Shown: in pieces, positions 1-7,217 of the stretch
How positions within the stretch are numbered: the first letter of the stretch is position 1
Layout: every line of letters starts with the position of its first letter
DNA from: Afipia sp.
Lineage (GTDB): Bacteria; Pseudomonadota; Alphaproteobacteria; Rhizobiales; Xanthobacteraceae
DNA length: 34,942 nt
Reading direction: 5' to 3'
NCBI GenBank assembly: GCA_030652315.1
Contig: JAUSAX010000081.1
Span: 1-34,942 of the forward strand
Program-made: the position numbers and the translations under genes
The notes under the pieces: model-generated
The model's input: the letters and a program-made list of their open reading frames with translations, nothing else
What the model was told of the DNA's origin: nothing
The model's database searches: none

Positions 1-123
1 CGCGGCTTCGCCGTGACGCTCGGCATCGGCATCATCACCACGGTTTTCACGGCGTTTACCGTTACGCGGCTGATCGTTGCGACGTGGGTGAGCTGGAAGC
101 GGCCCAAGACCGTGCCGATTTGA
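1..123 (+). CDS. secD: Protein translocase subunit SecD, C-terminal end (partial)
   Basis: The window opens inside this gene. Only the last 40 codons are present, ending with TGA at 121-123. They encode a hydrophobic segment (about residues 3-29 of the fragment) and a basic tail ending KRPKTVPI. This matches the last transmembrane helix and cytoplasmic tail of SecD, the accessory subunit that works with SecF and the SecYEG channel to drive late steps of protein export using the proton-motive force. The call rests mainly on the next gene being secF, since secD-secF order is nearly universal. The fragment alone is too short to identify. Confidence 0.8.
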   Translation, partial: RGFAVTLGIGIITTVFTAFTVTRLIVATWVSWKRPKTVPI

Positions 124-129
124 GGATAG

Positions 130-207
130 CTAGTGGAGCGGATTTGACATTCGCCCGCACTTTGCGGGAGCTTCGACCGGCGAATGTCAAATCCAAAACT
201 CCACTAG
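130..207. repeat. Imperfect inverted repeat, CTAGTGG family, copy 1
   Basis: A 78-bp element bounded by CTAGTGGAG (130-138) and its complement (199-207). The arms continue inward as GGATTTGACATTCGCC (left, to 155) and its complement (right, from 179), with a three-base bulge in the right arm. A smaller CCCGC/GCGGG hairpin sits at the tip (about 154-168). It lies between secD and secF and shares its ends and its TGACATTCGC core with the element at 220-295. It resembles the short palindromic intergenic repeats (REP or MITE-like) scattered in Nitrobacteraceae genomes. It has no coding capacity. Confidence 0.8.
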
Positions 208-219
208 AAATTATGATTA

Positions 220-295
220 CTAGTGGTCCTTTGCTCCTGACATTCGCAAAGAGGGCTGCTGAAACGGGATGCGAATGTCAGAAGCGGACCACTAG
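220..295. repeat. Imperfect inverted repeat, CTAGTGG family, copy 2
   Basis: A 76-bp element bounded by CTAGTGGTCC (220-229) and its complement (286-295), with inner arms sharing TGACATTCGCA (238-248 and the complement at 270-280). It has the same plan as the element at 130-207 but a different loop, and follows it after 12 bp. Its right end is three bases before the first possible secF start codon (GTG at 299), so the secF leader is made of repeat sequence. Confidence 0.8.
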
Positions 296-298
296 CCT

Positions 299-1303
299 GT
301 GACTCAGACGATTATCATTGCTCTGGCTGTCTTCATCGTCGTTCTGACGGTGCTCAGCATTTATGGCGTGATCCCCGCGCTTCGCATCGTTCCCGACGAT
401 ACGAAGTTCGACTTCATGCGCTTTCGCCGCATCAGCTTTCCGATCTCGGCGTTGTTGTCGTTGATCGCGATCGGCCTCTATTTCGCGCACGGGCTGAATT
501 TCGGCATCGACTTCAAGGGCGGCACGCTGCTGGAAATTCAGACCAAGTCGGGTCCGGCGGATATCGCATCGTTGCGCGCGCAGCTCACGACACTGAATTT
601 CGGCGACGTCCAGCTTCAGCAATTTGGCGGTCCCTCCGACGTTCTGATCCGCATTGCCGAACAGCCGGGTGGCGATCAGGCGCAGCAGGTGGCGGTTCAA
701 AAGGTTCGCCAGTTGTTGGGAGATAGCGTCGAGTATCGCCGCGTCGAGGTGGTTGGACCGCGTGTGTCGAGCGAGTTGCTCGCCTACGGCACGGTTGGGC
801 TGATGCTCGCGATCGCGGGCATCTTCATGTATCTCTGGTTCCGGTTCGAGTGGCAGTTCTCGCTCGGCGCGATGATCGCGAACGTGCATGATATCGTGCT
901 GACGCTCGGCTTCATGTCGATCACCCAGATCGAATTCGACCTGACCAGTATCGCCGCGCTGCTCACCATTCTCGGCTACTCGCTCAACGACACCGTCGTC
1001 ATCTACGACCGCATTCGCGAAATGCTGCGGCGCTACAAGAAGATGCCGATGCCGGAATTGCTGAACGCGTCGATCAACTCGACGCTGTCGCGCTCCATCA
1101 TCACTCACGTCACGGTGACGCTGGCATTGCTTGCGCTGTTGCTGTTCGGCGGCAAGGCGATCCACAGCTTCGCTGCAACGATGACCTTTGGCGTCGTGCT
1201 GGTCGGCACCTATACCTCGATCTTCATCGCGGCGCCGATCCTGATTTATCTCGGCGTGGGCGAAAACCGGGGCGGCGAGGACGACAAGCCGTCGAAGCCC
1301 TGA
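299..1303 (+). CDS. secF: Protein translocase subunit SecF
   Basis: Inner-membrane partner of SecD in the SecDF complex, which assists release and forward movement of exported proteins. The 334-residue frame carries the hallmark sequence DFMRFRRISFP at about 39-49, the first family helix, then FGIDFKGGTLLEIQ at about 73-86, a periplasmic domain, and a block of membrane helices with GYSLNDTVVIYDRIRE at about 231-246. The start is uncertain. GTG 299 follows directly on an in-frame stop at 293-295 and has no Shine-Dalgarno sequence because the leader is a repeat element. GTG at 350 or 368 would also keep the conserved region. The upstream start adds an extra hydrophobic helix (about residues 4-28) not found in E. 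coli SecF. Identity is certain, the N-terminus is not. Confidence 0.96.
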   Translation: MTQTIIIALAVFIVVLTVLSIYGVIPALRIVPDDTKFDFMRFRRISFPISALLSLIAIGLYFAHGLNFGIDFKGGTLLEIQTKSGPADIASLRAQLTTLNFGDVQLQQFGGPSDVLIRIAEQPGGDQAQQVAVQKVRQLLGDSVEYRRVEVVGPRVSSELLAYGTVGLMLAIAGIFMYLWFRFEWQFSLGAMIANVHDIVLTLGFMSITQIEFDLTSIAALLTILGYSLNDTVVIYDRIREMLRRYKKMPMPELLNASINSTLSRSIITHVTVTLALLALLLFGGKAIHSFAATMTFGVVLVGTYTSIFIAAPILIYLGVGENRGGEDDKPSKP

Positions 1304-1336
1304 TGATTTTAGGTGTGATCGACAGTCATTCTCGGT

Positions 1337-1426
1337 CGTCATTGCGAGGAGCGCTTGCGACGAAGCAATCCAGTTCTTGCTGATGCAAAACAAAAACTGG
1401 ATTGCTTCGCTTCGCTCGCAATGACG
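1337..1426. repeat. Palindromic intergenic repeat (CGTCATTGCGAG family)
   Basis: A 90-bp inverted repeat in the gap after secF. The outer arms are CGTCATTGCGAG (1337-1348) and CTCGCAATGACG (1415-1426). The inner arms are CGAAGCAATCCAGTT (1361-1375) and AACTGGATTGCTTCG (1395-1409). This sequence type recurs in many alphaproteobacterial genomes as an intergenic palindrome of unknown function. Here it could fold into a long transcript hairpin behind secF, but no U-run follows, so it is not a classic terminator. Confidence 0.85.
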
Positions 1427-1470
1427 TGGTGAGCGACTTAACCTGAATTCACCCCGCTCTAATATCCACG

Positions 1471-1525
1471 ACTTTCCGAAGTTCGTGACAGGTGGTGCTG
1501 AGATGGATCACGAACTTCGGAAAGT
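1471..1525 (+). promoter_or_regulatory. 18-bp perfect inverted repeat enclosing the RBS and start codon
   Basis: ACTTTCCGAAGTTCGTGA at 1471-1488 is repeated as its exact reverse complement at 1508-1525. The 19-base loop (1489-1507) holds the likely Shine-Dalgarno sequence AGGTGG (1490-1495) and the ATG at 1503-1505 of the following gene. The right arm is codons 2-8 of that gene. In RNA this would be a very stable stem with the initiation region at its apex. In DNA it could be a dimeric operator. Its role is inferred from position only. Confidence 0.65.
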
Positions 1526-1910
1526 GGGTACTGGCGCGTCGGATGCGCTGCATCTTCCGCGGTCGGCGCCGATCGAAGCCTACGGCAGCGGCGGCTTCCG
1601 GTTTGCGGAGATGTCGCATCGCGGCTCGTTGCTATGCCTGCCGAACGCGATCTGGGCTTGGCCGGTCAACGATCCCAAGGACATTGACCGGTATTCGCTG
1701 GCCCGGATTTTCGAGCATGCCAACGAAATCGATACATTGCTGATCGGGACGGGAAGCGATGTCTGGATCGCTCCCGCGCCGCTGCGCAATGCGCTGCGGC
1801 AGGTCCATGTGATGCTGGACACCATGCAGACGGGGCCGGCAATCCACACCTACAATGTCATGATGGGTGAGCGTCGGCGCGTGGCGGCAGCACTCATTGC
1901 TGTTCCATGA
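1503..1910 (+). CDS. Mth938-like domain protein (DUF498, NDUFAF3 family)
   Basis: A 135-residue soluble protein of the Mth938/DUF498 family, whose mitochondrial member NDUFAF3 helps assemble respiratory complex I. Visible family features are IEAYGSGGFRF (about 24-34), the segment SLLCLPNAIWAW, and DTLLIGTGSDVW (about 77-88), which resembles the usual hydrophobic strand followed by GTG. ATG 1503 is chosen because AGGTGG lies 7 bases upstream; GTG 1485 would add six residues. An 18-bp inverted repeat surrounds this start. The stop overlaps the next gene's start by four bases (ATGA), implying translational coupling with the NDUFAF6-like gene. Linkage to secDF is conserved in alphaproteobacteria. 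A bacterial role in complex I assembly is inferred from the mitochondrial homologues. Confidence 0.85.
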   Translation: MDHELRKVGTGASDALHLPRSAPIEAYGSGGFRFAEMSHRGSLLCLPNAIWAWPVNDPKDIDRYSLARIFEHANEIDTLLIGTGSDVWIAPAPLRNALRQVHVMLDTMQTGPAIHTYNVMMGERRRVAAALIAVP

Positions 1911-2770
1911 GCGCAACAGACCGATCCGCCGAAGTGTTTTGCACTGATCTGGTGCGCGCGCAGGATTTCAAAGCCTATGCGGCGAGCCTGTTCGTGCCGC
2001 CGGAAGCGCGGCGGGCATGGATGGCACTCGCGGCGTTCAATGCCGAGGTCGCGCATGTCCGCGATCACGTCAGCCAGCCGCTGCCCGGCGAGATCCGCCT
2101 GCAATGGTGGCGCGACGCGTTGACGGGCGGCAGTCAGACTGCCGACCACGGCGCGGTCGAGGGCAATCCGGTCGCGGCGGAATTGTTGCGGGCGATGACG
2201 CTGTACGATCTTCCCATCGAAGCATTTGTTCGTCTGATCGACGCGCATGTGTTCGATGTCTATGACGATCCGATGCCCGACATGGCGGCCCTTGAAGCGC
2301 ACTGCCGCGATACGTCGGCTGCGATGTATGCTTTGCGCGCAAAAGTGCTGGGCGTGAATTCGCCGGAGACTGCACGCCTCGCCGAACATGCAGGCATTGC
2401 AGAGGGGCTCGTTGACGTCATGCTGGCGCTGCCGCGCCACGCTGCGCGGCGGCAGCTTTATCTGCCGGGCGATCTGATGGCCGTTCATGGCGTGATCGCT
2501 GAAGAAGTCTTCCTCCAGCAGAGCAGTTCATCGCTCAAAGATGCGCTTGCGCATCTTCGCCGCGAAGCGCGGGCTCAACTGGATCAGGCAATGGCGATGG
2601 TGGCAGAAGCGCCGCTGGCTGCACGTCCAGCCTTCCTGCTGCTTGCAGCAATCGGAAAGACTTTAACGCGGCTTGAATCATCGGAGCCGTTCGATCCGCC
2701 CTTGCCATCGCGGCTTGGCATTCTCTGGACGACATGGCGTGCGGCGCGCGCGAAGCCGTTCAAGGCGTGA
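1907..2770 (+). CDS. Squalene/phytoene synthase family protein (NDUFAF6-like)
   Basis: A 287-residue all-helical isoprenoid-synthase-fold protein. FVPPEARRAWMALAAFNAEVAHVRD (about 25-49) matches the first signature of the squalene/phytoene synthase family, but the position of the first DxxxD magnesium motif reads as NxEVAHVRD, so the usual catalytic aspartates are incomplete. The second region reads GLVDVMLALPRHAARRQLYLP. This is the pattern of the non-catalytic branch that includes NDUFAF6, a mitochondrial complex I assembly factor. It overlaps the NDUFAF3-like gene by four bases. No carotenoid or hopanoid gene is nearby, which argues against a phytoene synthase. Family membership is clear; the complex I role is inferred. 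Confidence 0.85.
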   Translation: MSATDRSAEVFCTDLVRAQDFKAYAASLFVPPEARRAWMALAAFNAEVAHVRDHVSQPLPGEIRLQWWRDALTGGSQTADHGAVEGNPVAAELLRAMTLYDLPIEAFVRLIDAHVFDVYDDPMPDMAALEAHCRDTSAAMYALRAKVLGVNSPETARLAEHAGIAEGLVDVMLALPRHAARRQLYLPGDLMAVHGVIAEEVFLQQSSSSLKDALAHLRREARAQLDQAMAMVAEAPLAARPAFLLLAAIGKTLTRLESSEPFDPPLPSRLGILWTTWRAARAKPFKA

Positions 2771-2925
2771 GTCCGCAGCGTGTTCAGTGGCTCGCGTAGC
2801 TTTCCGCTGCCTTTTCTTGGTCTATGTTGTCCGCCGAAATGCGGGGGCGAAAATGAGTCTTATCGGGCGGCTGATCGGAAAACAGAGCACGGATGCGGAT
2901 GCCAAGGCTCTGCTTGCTCAATCAG

Positions 2926-3183
2926 ATGGAATTCTCTGATGCCGAGATCAACATCGAGGCCCTTTCAAAATCCGACATTCCCCTGAGCATATTCTACCCG
3001 AACGGGGTCAAGGGAGACGTGCACAGTTGGTATGTGCCGAATCCCGCTTGCGTGAAGGCATGGGCAAAGGCCACGTCATTTAACGTCTCTGATTTCAAAT
3101 TCGAAAACCACCCGCCGCACCAGAGAATGAGGATCACTGCAAGAAAAACTGGTGGCGTGCGCGTGGACAATCCGGTCTGGTGA
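2926..3183 (+). CDS. Possible short or decayed gene, unrecognised
   Basis: An 85-codon open frame from ATG 2926 with composition that could be coding, but no family I recognise and no good ribosome binding site. It overlaps by 14 bases a second short frame in another phase, 2853-2939 (28 codons, beginning MSLIGRLIG), which does have a G-rich sequence (GGGGGCGA, 2843-2850) just before its ATG. The simplest reading is one former gene of about 110 codons split by a frameshift near 2926-2939. Two independent peptides, or no gene at all, are also possible. Confidence 0.3.
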   Translation: MEFSDAEINIEALSKSDIPLSIFYPNGVKGDVHSWYVPNPACVKAWAKATSFNVSDFKFENHPPHQRMRITARKTGGVRVDNPVW

Positions 3184-3539
3184 CCGGGCAAAGATATCAA
3201 TCTGAAGTCCTGCGATGCTCGCCGTGTTCGGCGTTGAGCTGCCGGGCAAAGTCAAACCATCTGAACCATGCAGCGACATTCCCCTGATCCATTCGGCATG
3301 GTTTGAAAGTCGAAGCGCGCCGAAGATTCCTGGACCAAAATTCTCAATGGCAAATCCCGTTCAAGGCCTGAACGGCTGTTCGAATGATGCATGTCAAGCC
3401 ATTTCAGGGGCGGCGCGAGAGCTGAATCCCGATCCGGTTGCGCAGTGCAATTCCGCCGCGTTTTCGCCTTTTGCAGCGAAGTCCGTCACCAGTTTGCCTT
3501 TTGACCGGTGACGCGACTTCTCGGCGCGCGGAGACAAAA
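3184..3539. other. Intergenic stretch with no convincing gene
   Basis: Between the possible short gene and the 3' end of trmFO. Open frames exist on both strands (for example 3215-3511 plus) but show no recognisable motif, signal peptide or ribosome binding site. No clear hairpin terminator for trmFO is visible. With the preceding short frames this makes a roughly 770-bp weakly coding patch, possibly degraded gene sequence. Confidence 0.5.
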
Positions 3540-4976
3540 CTACGCGGCGTCAGAGACGCGCAGTGTGTCTGCGATCCAGCGATGCATATCGGACAACGCA
3601 CGCGCGCTGATCGCCTGCTTCTTCGCAACCGTCTTCTCGTTGCCGCGCAGCCGCGTGCCGTCCGGCTTCTTTGTCGGAGCCGAAGCCAGCGGCGGAAACA
3701 ATCCGAAGTTGATGTTCATCGGCTGGAACGAGCGCGGTCCAGCATCGATGGTCTCGATATGGCCGCCGGTGATGTGACCGAGCAGCGCGCCGAGCGCCGT
3801 TGTCGGCGGTGGCGGCGCGATGGCGCTCTGCCGCGCATCCGCTGCTGCGAACAGCCCGGCGAGCAGGCCAATGCCTGCGGACTCGACATAGCCTTCGCAT
3901 CCCGTCATCTGCCCGGCAAAACGTAGCCGCGGCTGCGCCTTCAGGCGTAATTGCGGATCGAGCAGCTTCGGCGAGTTCAGGAAGGTGTTGCGATGAAGGC
4001 CGCCAAGGCGCGCGAACTCCGCATTCTCGAGACCGGGAATGGCGCGCAGCACGTGCGTCTGCGCGCCGTGCTTCAGCTTGGTCTGGAAGCCGACCATGTT
4101 GTAGAGCGTGCCGAGCTTGTTGTCCTGGCGCAACTGCACGATCGCGTATGGCTTGACCATGGGATCGCGCGGATTGGTCAGTCCGACCGGCTTCATCGGT
4201 CCATGACGAAGCGTCTCGCGACCGCGCGCGGCCATAACTTCGATCGGCAGGCAGCCGTCGAAGTAGGGCGTGTTGGCTTCCCATTCCTTGAAGTCGGTTT
4301 TTTCGCCTGCGATCAGCGCATCGACAAAAGCGTCGTACTGTTCGCGAGTCATCGGGCAGTTGAGATAATCAGCACCGGTGCCGCCGGGGCCGACCTTGTC
4401 GTAGCGCGATTGAAACCACGCCACATCCATGTTGATCGAGTCGCGATGCACGATCGGAGCAATGGCGTCGAAGAAGGCGAGGGCATCTTCGCCGGACAAG
4501 GCGCGGATCGCATCGGCAAGTGCCGGTGAGGTCAGCGGGCCGGTCGCAACAATGACATTCTGCCAGTCGGCCGGAGGGAGCCCGGCGATTTCCTCGCGCC
4601 GGATTTCGATCCGCGGATGCGCCGCGAGCGCCGCGCTGACCGCCGCGGAAAAACCGTCACGGTCCACCGCAAGCGCGCCGCCCGCCGGCACTTGATTGGC
4701 GTCGGCGCTGCGCATGATCAGGGAGTTCAGCTTGCGCAGTTCCGCATGCAGCAGGCCGACGGCATTGTTAGCGGCGTCGTCGGAGCGGAAGGAATTGGAG
4801 CAGACGAGTTCCGCGAGGCTGTCGGTGCGATGCGCATCGGTCGTCCTGACCGGACGCATCTCGTGCAGCACAACGCTGACACCGGCGTTCGCGATCTGCC
4901 ACGCTGCTTCGGAACCGGCCAGTCCACCGCCGATGACGTGGATCGCTGCCGCGTTATGATCTTTCTGGATTGTCAT
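3540..4976 (-). CDS. trmFO: tRNA (uracil-54-C5)-methyltransferase, folate/FAD-dependent (TrmFO)
   Basis: Methylates U54 in the T-loop of tRNAs to ribothymidine, using methylenetetrahydrofolate and FADH2. The 478-residue length is normal for the family. The N-terminal FAD-binding motif reads [13 protein letters not shown] (about 14-26). [13 protein letters not shown] (about 54-66) contains Cys59, matching the catalytic cysteine of characterised TrmFO. Near the C-terminus [11 protein letters not shown] is the typical family ending of the dinucleotide-binding part. A short basic extension (about 440-478) follows, including [16 protein letters not shown]. The gene stands alone on the minus strand, between the weakly coding patch and the DUF1127 gene. 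Confidence 0.97.
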   Translation of the reverse strand: MTIQKDHNAAAIHVIGGGLAGSEAAWQIANAGVSVVLHEMRPVRTTDAHRTDSLAELVCSNSFRSDDAANNAVGLLHAELRKLNSLIMRSADANQVPAGGALAVDRDGFSAAVSAALAAHPRIEIRREEIAGLPPADWQNVIVATGPLTSPALADAIRALSGEDALAFFDAIAPIVHRDSINMDVAWFQSRYDKVGPGGTGADYLNCPMTREQYDAFVDALIAGEKTDFKEWEANTPYFDGCLPIEVMAARGRETLRHGPMKPVGLTNPRDPMVKPYAIVQLRQDNKLGTLYNMVGFQTKLKHGAQTHVLRAIPGLENAEFARLGGLHRNTFLNSPKLLDPQLRLKAQPRLRFAGQMTGCEGYVESAGIGLLAGLFAAADARQSAIAPPPPTTALGALLGHITGGHIETIDAGPRSFQPMNINFGLFPPLASAPTKKPDGTRLRGNEKTVAKKQAISARALSDMHRWIADTLRVSDAA

Positions 4977-5029
4977 GGCTCACAACTAGAGCCGGCAACG
5001 CTTCGATGCAATGTTTCGGTGCGTAAGGT

Positions 5030-5079
5030 GCGCCTGGCGAAGCGCCAGATACGACAACGCCCGCACAGGGCGGGCGCAA
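5030..5079. terminator. Two adjacent hairpins, possible terminator
   Basis: CTGGCG/CGCCAG (5034-5039 with 5043-5048) and CGCCCG/CGGGCG (about 5058-5076) form two small GC-rich hairpins between the trmFO start and the DUF1127 stop. On the minus strand they follow the DUF1127 gene, so they may end its transcript. Neither is followed by a good U-run. Confidence 0.35.
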
Positions 5080-5106
5080 TCGTTCGTCAGTCAGTTTTCG
5101 CAACGG

Positions 5107-5259
5107 TTAGCCGTTGTAAGCGCCGGCTGCGACCCGCTGGATGTCGGAGCGGTCAAGCCCGATATCGGCCAGTTCCCGATCGCTCAACTGGGACAACTCA
5201 GCGACATTGCGCTGATAGTCACGGAACGCCTGGATAGCGCGGATAAATGAGAGCAGCAT
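5107..5259 (-). CDS. DUF1127 small protein
   Basis: A 50-residue protein of the DUF1127 (YjiS-like) family, common in several copies in Hyphomicrobiales. An amphipathic N-terminal helix (MLLSFIRAIQAFRDYQRN) is followed by the signature LSQLSDRELADIGLDRSDI (about 24-42). Start ATG 5259 has an AAGGAG ribosome binding site at the right distance upstream (about 5266-5271 on the complement); a longer reading to 5388 lacks one. Some family members act as small regulators through RNA or protein contacts, including in phosphate and carbon metabolism. Nothing here shows the target. Confidence 0.9.
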   Translation of the reverse strand: MLLSFIRAIQAFRDYQRNVAELSQLSDRELADIGLDRSDIQRVAAGAYNG

Positions 5260-5743
5260 GGATAGTCTCCTTCGTAATCCCGATTCAGCTCTTGGAGTAG
5301 CGTCATCGTTGGAACTGAATATAGGGTACGATTCTGCGTGGCAACACCGCAAATGTTGCGATGCAGCTAAGCAATAAACGCATATCACTAGTAAGAAATG
5401 ATTAATCTTTCACCAAATATTTGACTGGTCTGAGCTCACGTCTCCGCCCCATTCGAGCGCCAGATCAAAATTTAGATCGTTATTTCATCAGTTTGACGCA
5501 AGGGAGACACATATTCCGACAGGACCGCGCACGCCGGTAATTTAATAAGGCTCTCGCTAAGCTATGCTTTATCGACAGGGTAAAACTGGAGCACCTCCGC
5601 TGCCAATATAGTGCCTGACGATCAGTCTAACAGCGAACAATAGTTCATTTTATATGACCTTCGAGAGTTCTACCGACAAGGCGTGTTGTAGGAACCGTCT
5701 CCGAATCGTAGACGTTCCAGCCGAGGCGTGGCATAGCCGCGAG
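5260..5743. other. AT-richer intergenic region between divergent genes
   Basis: This 484-bp stretch separates the minus-strand DUF1127 gene from the plus-strand copper-related pair, so it should hold both promoters. It is visibly richer in A and T than the flanking genes, especially 5320-5560. On the minus strand a TATATT-like -10 lies near 5320, about 60 bp before the DUF1127 start, but no good -35 is spaced to it. TTGACG at 5492-5497 has no well-spaced -10. No metal-regulator operator was recognised. Confidence 0.4.
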
Positions 5744-6124
5744 ATGCGTGATCGCCACTCAGTTCGCCGGCTGCTTTTGACCATCGTGCTGTCGCAGGTC
5801 ATGGTGATCCAGGGTCTCCTTCTGGCCTGGAGTGGCACGCTGGCGTTCGCGGGTGGTGCTGGGAGCCTAGGCACTATCTGTTCCGGCGGTGGAGTACCTG
5901 CGAGCTCGAACGATGACGGGAGTGGGCCGCTCGCGCCAAGGGCGGATCACGATTGCCTCAGCGCGTGCCTGATGAGCCATACGGCGGGAGCGCCGTTGCG
6001 CGAGGGGGGCTCATTAACGCTCCCCACGGTCTACGCGCATTCCGCTGTTTCACGCGAAATAACCCTGACGGTCGTTTTACGGGAGCCGGTCTTCCTGGCC
6101 CGGGCACCTCCAACGCTGACCTGA
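5744..6124 (+). CDS. DUF2946-like exported protein
   Basis: A 126-residue protein from ATG 5744 (an upstream ATG at 5654 is possible but adds an atypical leader). Residues 9-37 form a hydrophobic segment after basic residues (RDRHSVRR), fitting a signal peptide or anchor with a possible AFA-G cleavage. The middle is Gly/Ser-rich and carries an HDCLSACLMSH sequence. The layout (N-terminal anchor, spaced cysteines and histidines) resembles DUF2946 proteins, which commonly sit beside copper-handling genes. The next gene, 55 bp downstream, is a YcnI-PCuAC copper protein, which supports the assignment. Similarity is by pattern only, so the family call is tentative. Confidence 0.6.
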   Translation: MRDRHSVRRLLLTIVLSQVMVIQGLLLAWSGTLAFAGGAGSLGTICSGGGVPASSNDDGSGPLAPRADHDCLSACLMSHTAGAPLREGGSLTLPTVYAHSAVSREITLTVVLREPVFLARAPPTLT

Positions 6125-6179
6125 GACAACCTGAGACGTTCGTTTCGGAATTATCTTTCAGCATCAGTCGAGGAACAAC

Positions 6180-7217
6180 ATGTCCATCAACTTTCGCAGT
6201 CCCCAGCGGCTGCTGGCCGGCGCTGGCTTGGCCGCATCTGTCGTTATCATCTCGCAATCGGCGGCGGTCGCCCATATCACCCTTGCGACCGGCGAGGCGC
6301 GTACCGGCACCTATTACAAGGCGGTGTTTCAGGTCCCGCACGGCTGCGAGGGCGCGTCCACCCAAACAGTCCGGATTCAGATTCCCGAGGGGGTCATCGG
6401 CGTGAAGCCGATGCCCAAGGCGGGATGGACACTGAACATCACTCGCGGCGCCTATGCCAAGTCCTATCAGAGCCACGGCAAGGCTGTGACTGAAGGGCCC
6501 AAGGAAATTGTGTGGTCAGGCGGCGCTCTCTCTGACGACAACTACGATGAGTTCGTTTTCACGAGTTTCCTTGCCGGCGATTTCCGTCCGGGGCAGGCGA
6601 TCTCTTTTCCGACCGTCCAGCAATGCGCCAAGGGTGAGGTTCGCTGGGATCAGGTTGCAGCGGACGGCCAGAATCCACACATCCTGAAATCGCCGGCTCC
6701 CACGCTGCGGATCGTTGCCGACGCGGCGACAGTTGCGCAGGCGCAGATGGATCACAGCAAGATGGATCACGCCCAGATGGGGGCACCTGCGCAGAGCGGG
6801 AGTGATACGTTCAAGATCGGCGATCTAGTTGTGGCATCGCCGTGGACGCGCGCCACGCCGGGCGGCGCCAAGATCGCTGGCGGTTATCTCAAGATCACCA
6901 ACAACGGCAAGTCACCCGATCGATTGGTTGGTGCGGTCACAGCCAGTGCAGATCGCGTGGAAATTCATGAAATGTCGATGACCGACGGCGTGATGAAGAT
7001 GCGGCCGCTGACGGATGGGCTCATCGTCAAGCCCGGAGAGACGGTCGAGCTCAAGCCTGGCGGATTCCACATGATGTTCATGGATATCAAGCAGCAGTTG
7101 AAGCAAGGCGACACGCTGAAGGCGACCCTGACGTTCGAAAAGGCAGGGAGACTCGACCTCAGTTTCAATGTCAGGGCGATAGGTGCGAGTGGTGGAGCGC
7201 CTGCGCACCGGCATTGA
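6180..7217 (+). CDS. YcnI (DUF1775) - PCuAC (DUF461) fusion, periplasmic copper chaperone
   Basis: A 345-residue exported protein with two copper domains. A signal peptide (1-31) ends AVA, so the mature protein would begin with His32 (HITLATGEA), the N-terminal metal-binding histidine of YcnI domains. The YcnI domain runs to about 180, with KAVFQVPHGCEG at 48-59. A Met/His-rich linker (MDHSKMDHAQM, 190-200) follows. The PCuAC domain (about 210-335) starts SPWTRATPGG and has His263, Met274, His297 and Met299 close to the H(M)X10MX21HXM copper signature. PCuAC proteins deliver Cu(I) to the CuA centre of cytochrome oxidase; YcnI domains bind Cu(II). An AGGA ribosome binding site precedes ATG 6180. 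It probably forms a copper operon with the DUF2946-like gene. Confidence 0.93.
   Translation: MSINFRSPQRLLAGAGLAASVVIISQSAAVAHITLATGEARTGTYYKAVFQVPHGCEGASTQTVRIQIPEGVIGVKPMPKAGWTLNITRGAYAKSYQSHGKAVTEGPKEIVWSGGALSDDNYDEFVFTSFLAGDFRPGQAISFPTVQQCAKGEVRWDQVAADGQNPHILKSPAPTLRIVADAATVAQAQMDHSKMDHAQMGAPAQSGSDTFKIGDLVVASPWTRATPGGAKIAGGYLKITNNGKSPDRLVGAVTASADRVEIHEMSMTDGVMKMRPLTDGLIVKPGETVELKPGGFHMMFMDIKQQLKQGDTLKATLTFEKAGRLDLSFNVRAIGASGGAPAHRH

Noticed and set aside
278..1393. Long minus-strand open frame (371 codons) across secF
   Set aside because: Exact antisense of secF. It is Arg/Asp/Glu/His/Gln-rich with no domain, and its first codons come from the palindromic repeat at 1337-1426. A shadow of GC-rich codon bias.
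1850..2488. Minus-strand frame of 212 codons
   Set aside because: Antisense to the NDUFAF6-like gene, with Arg/His-rich composition and no recognisable motif.
3215..3511. 98-codon plus-strand frame after the weak small gene
   Set aside because: No ribosome binding site, no motif, and random-looking composition. Described only as part of the non-coding stretch.
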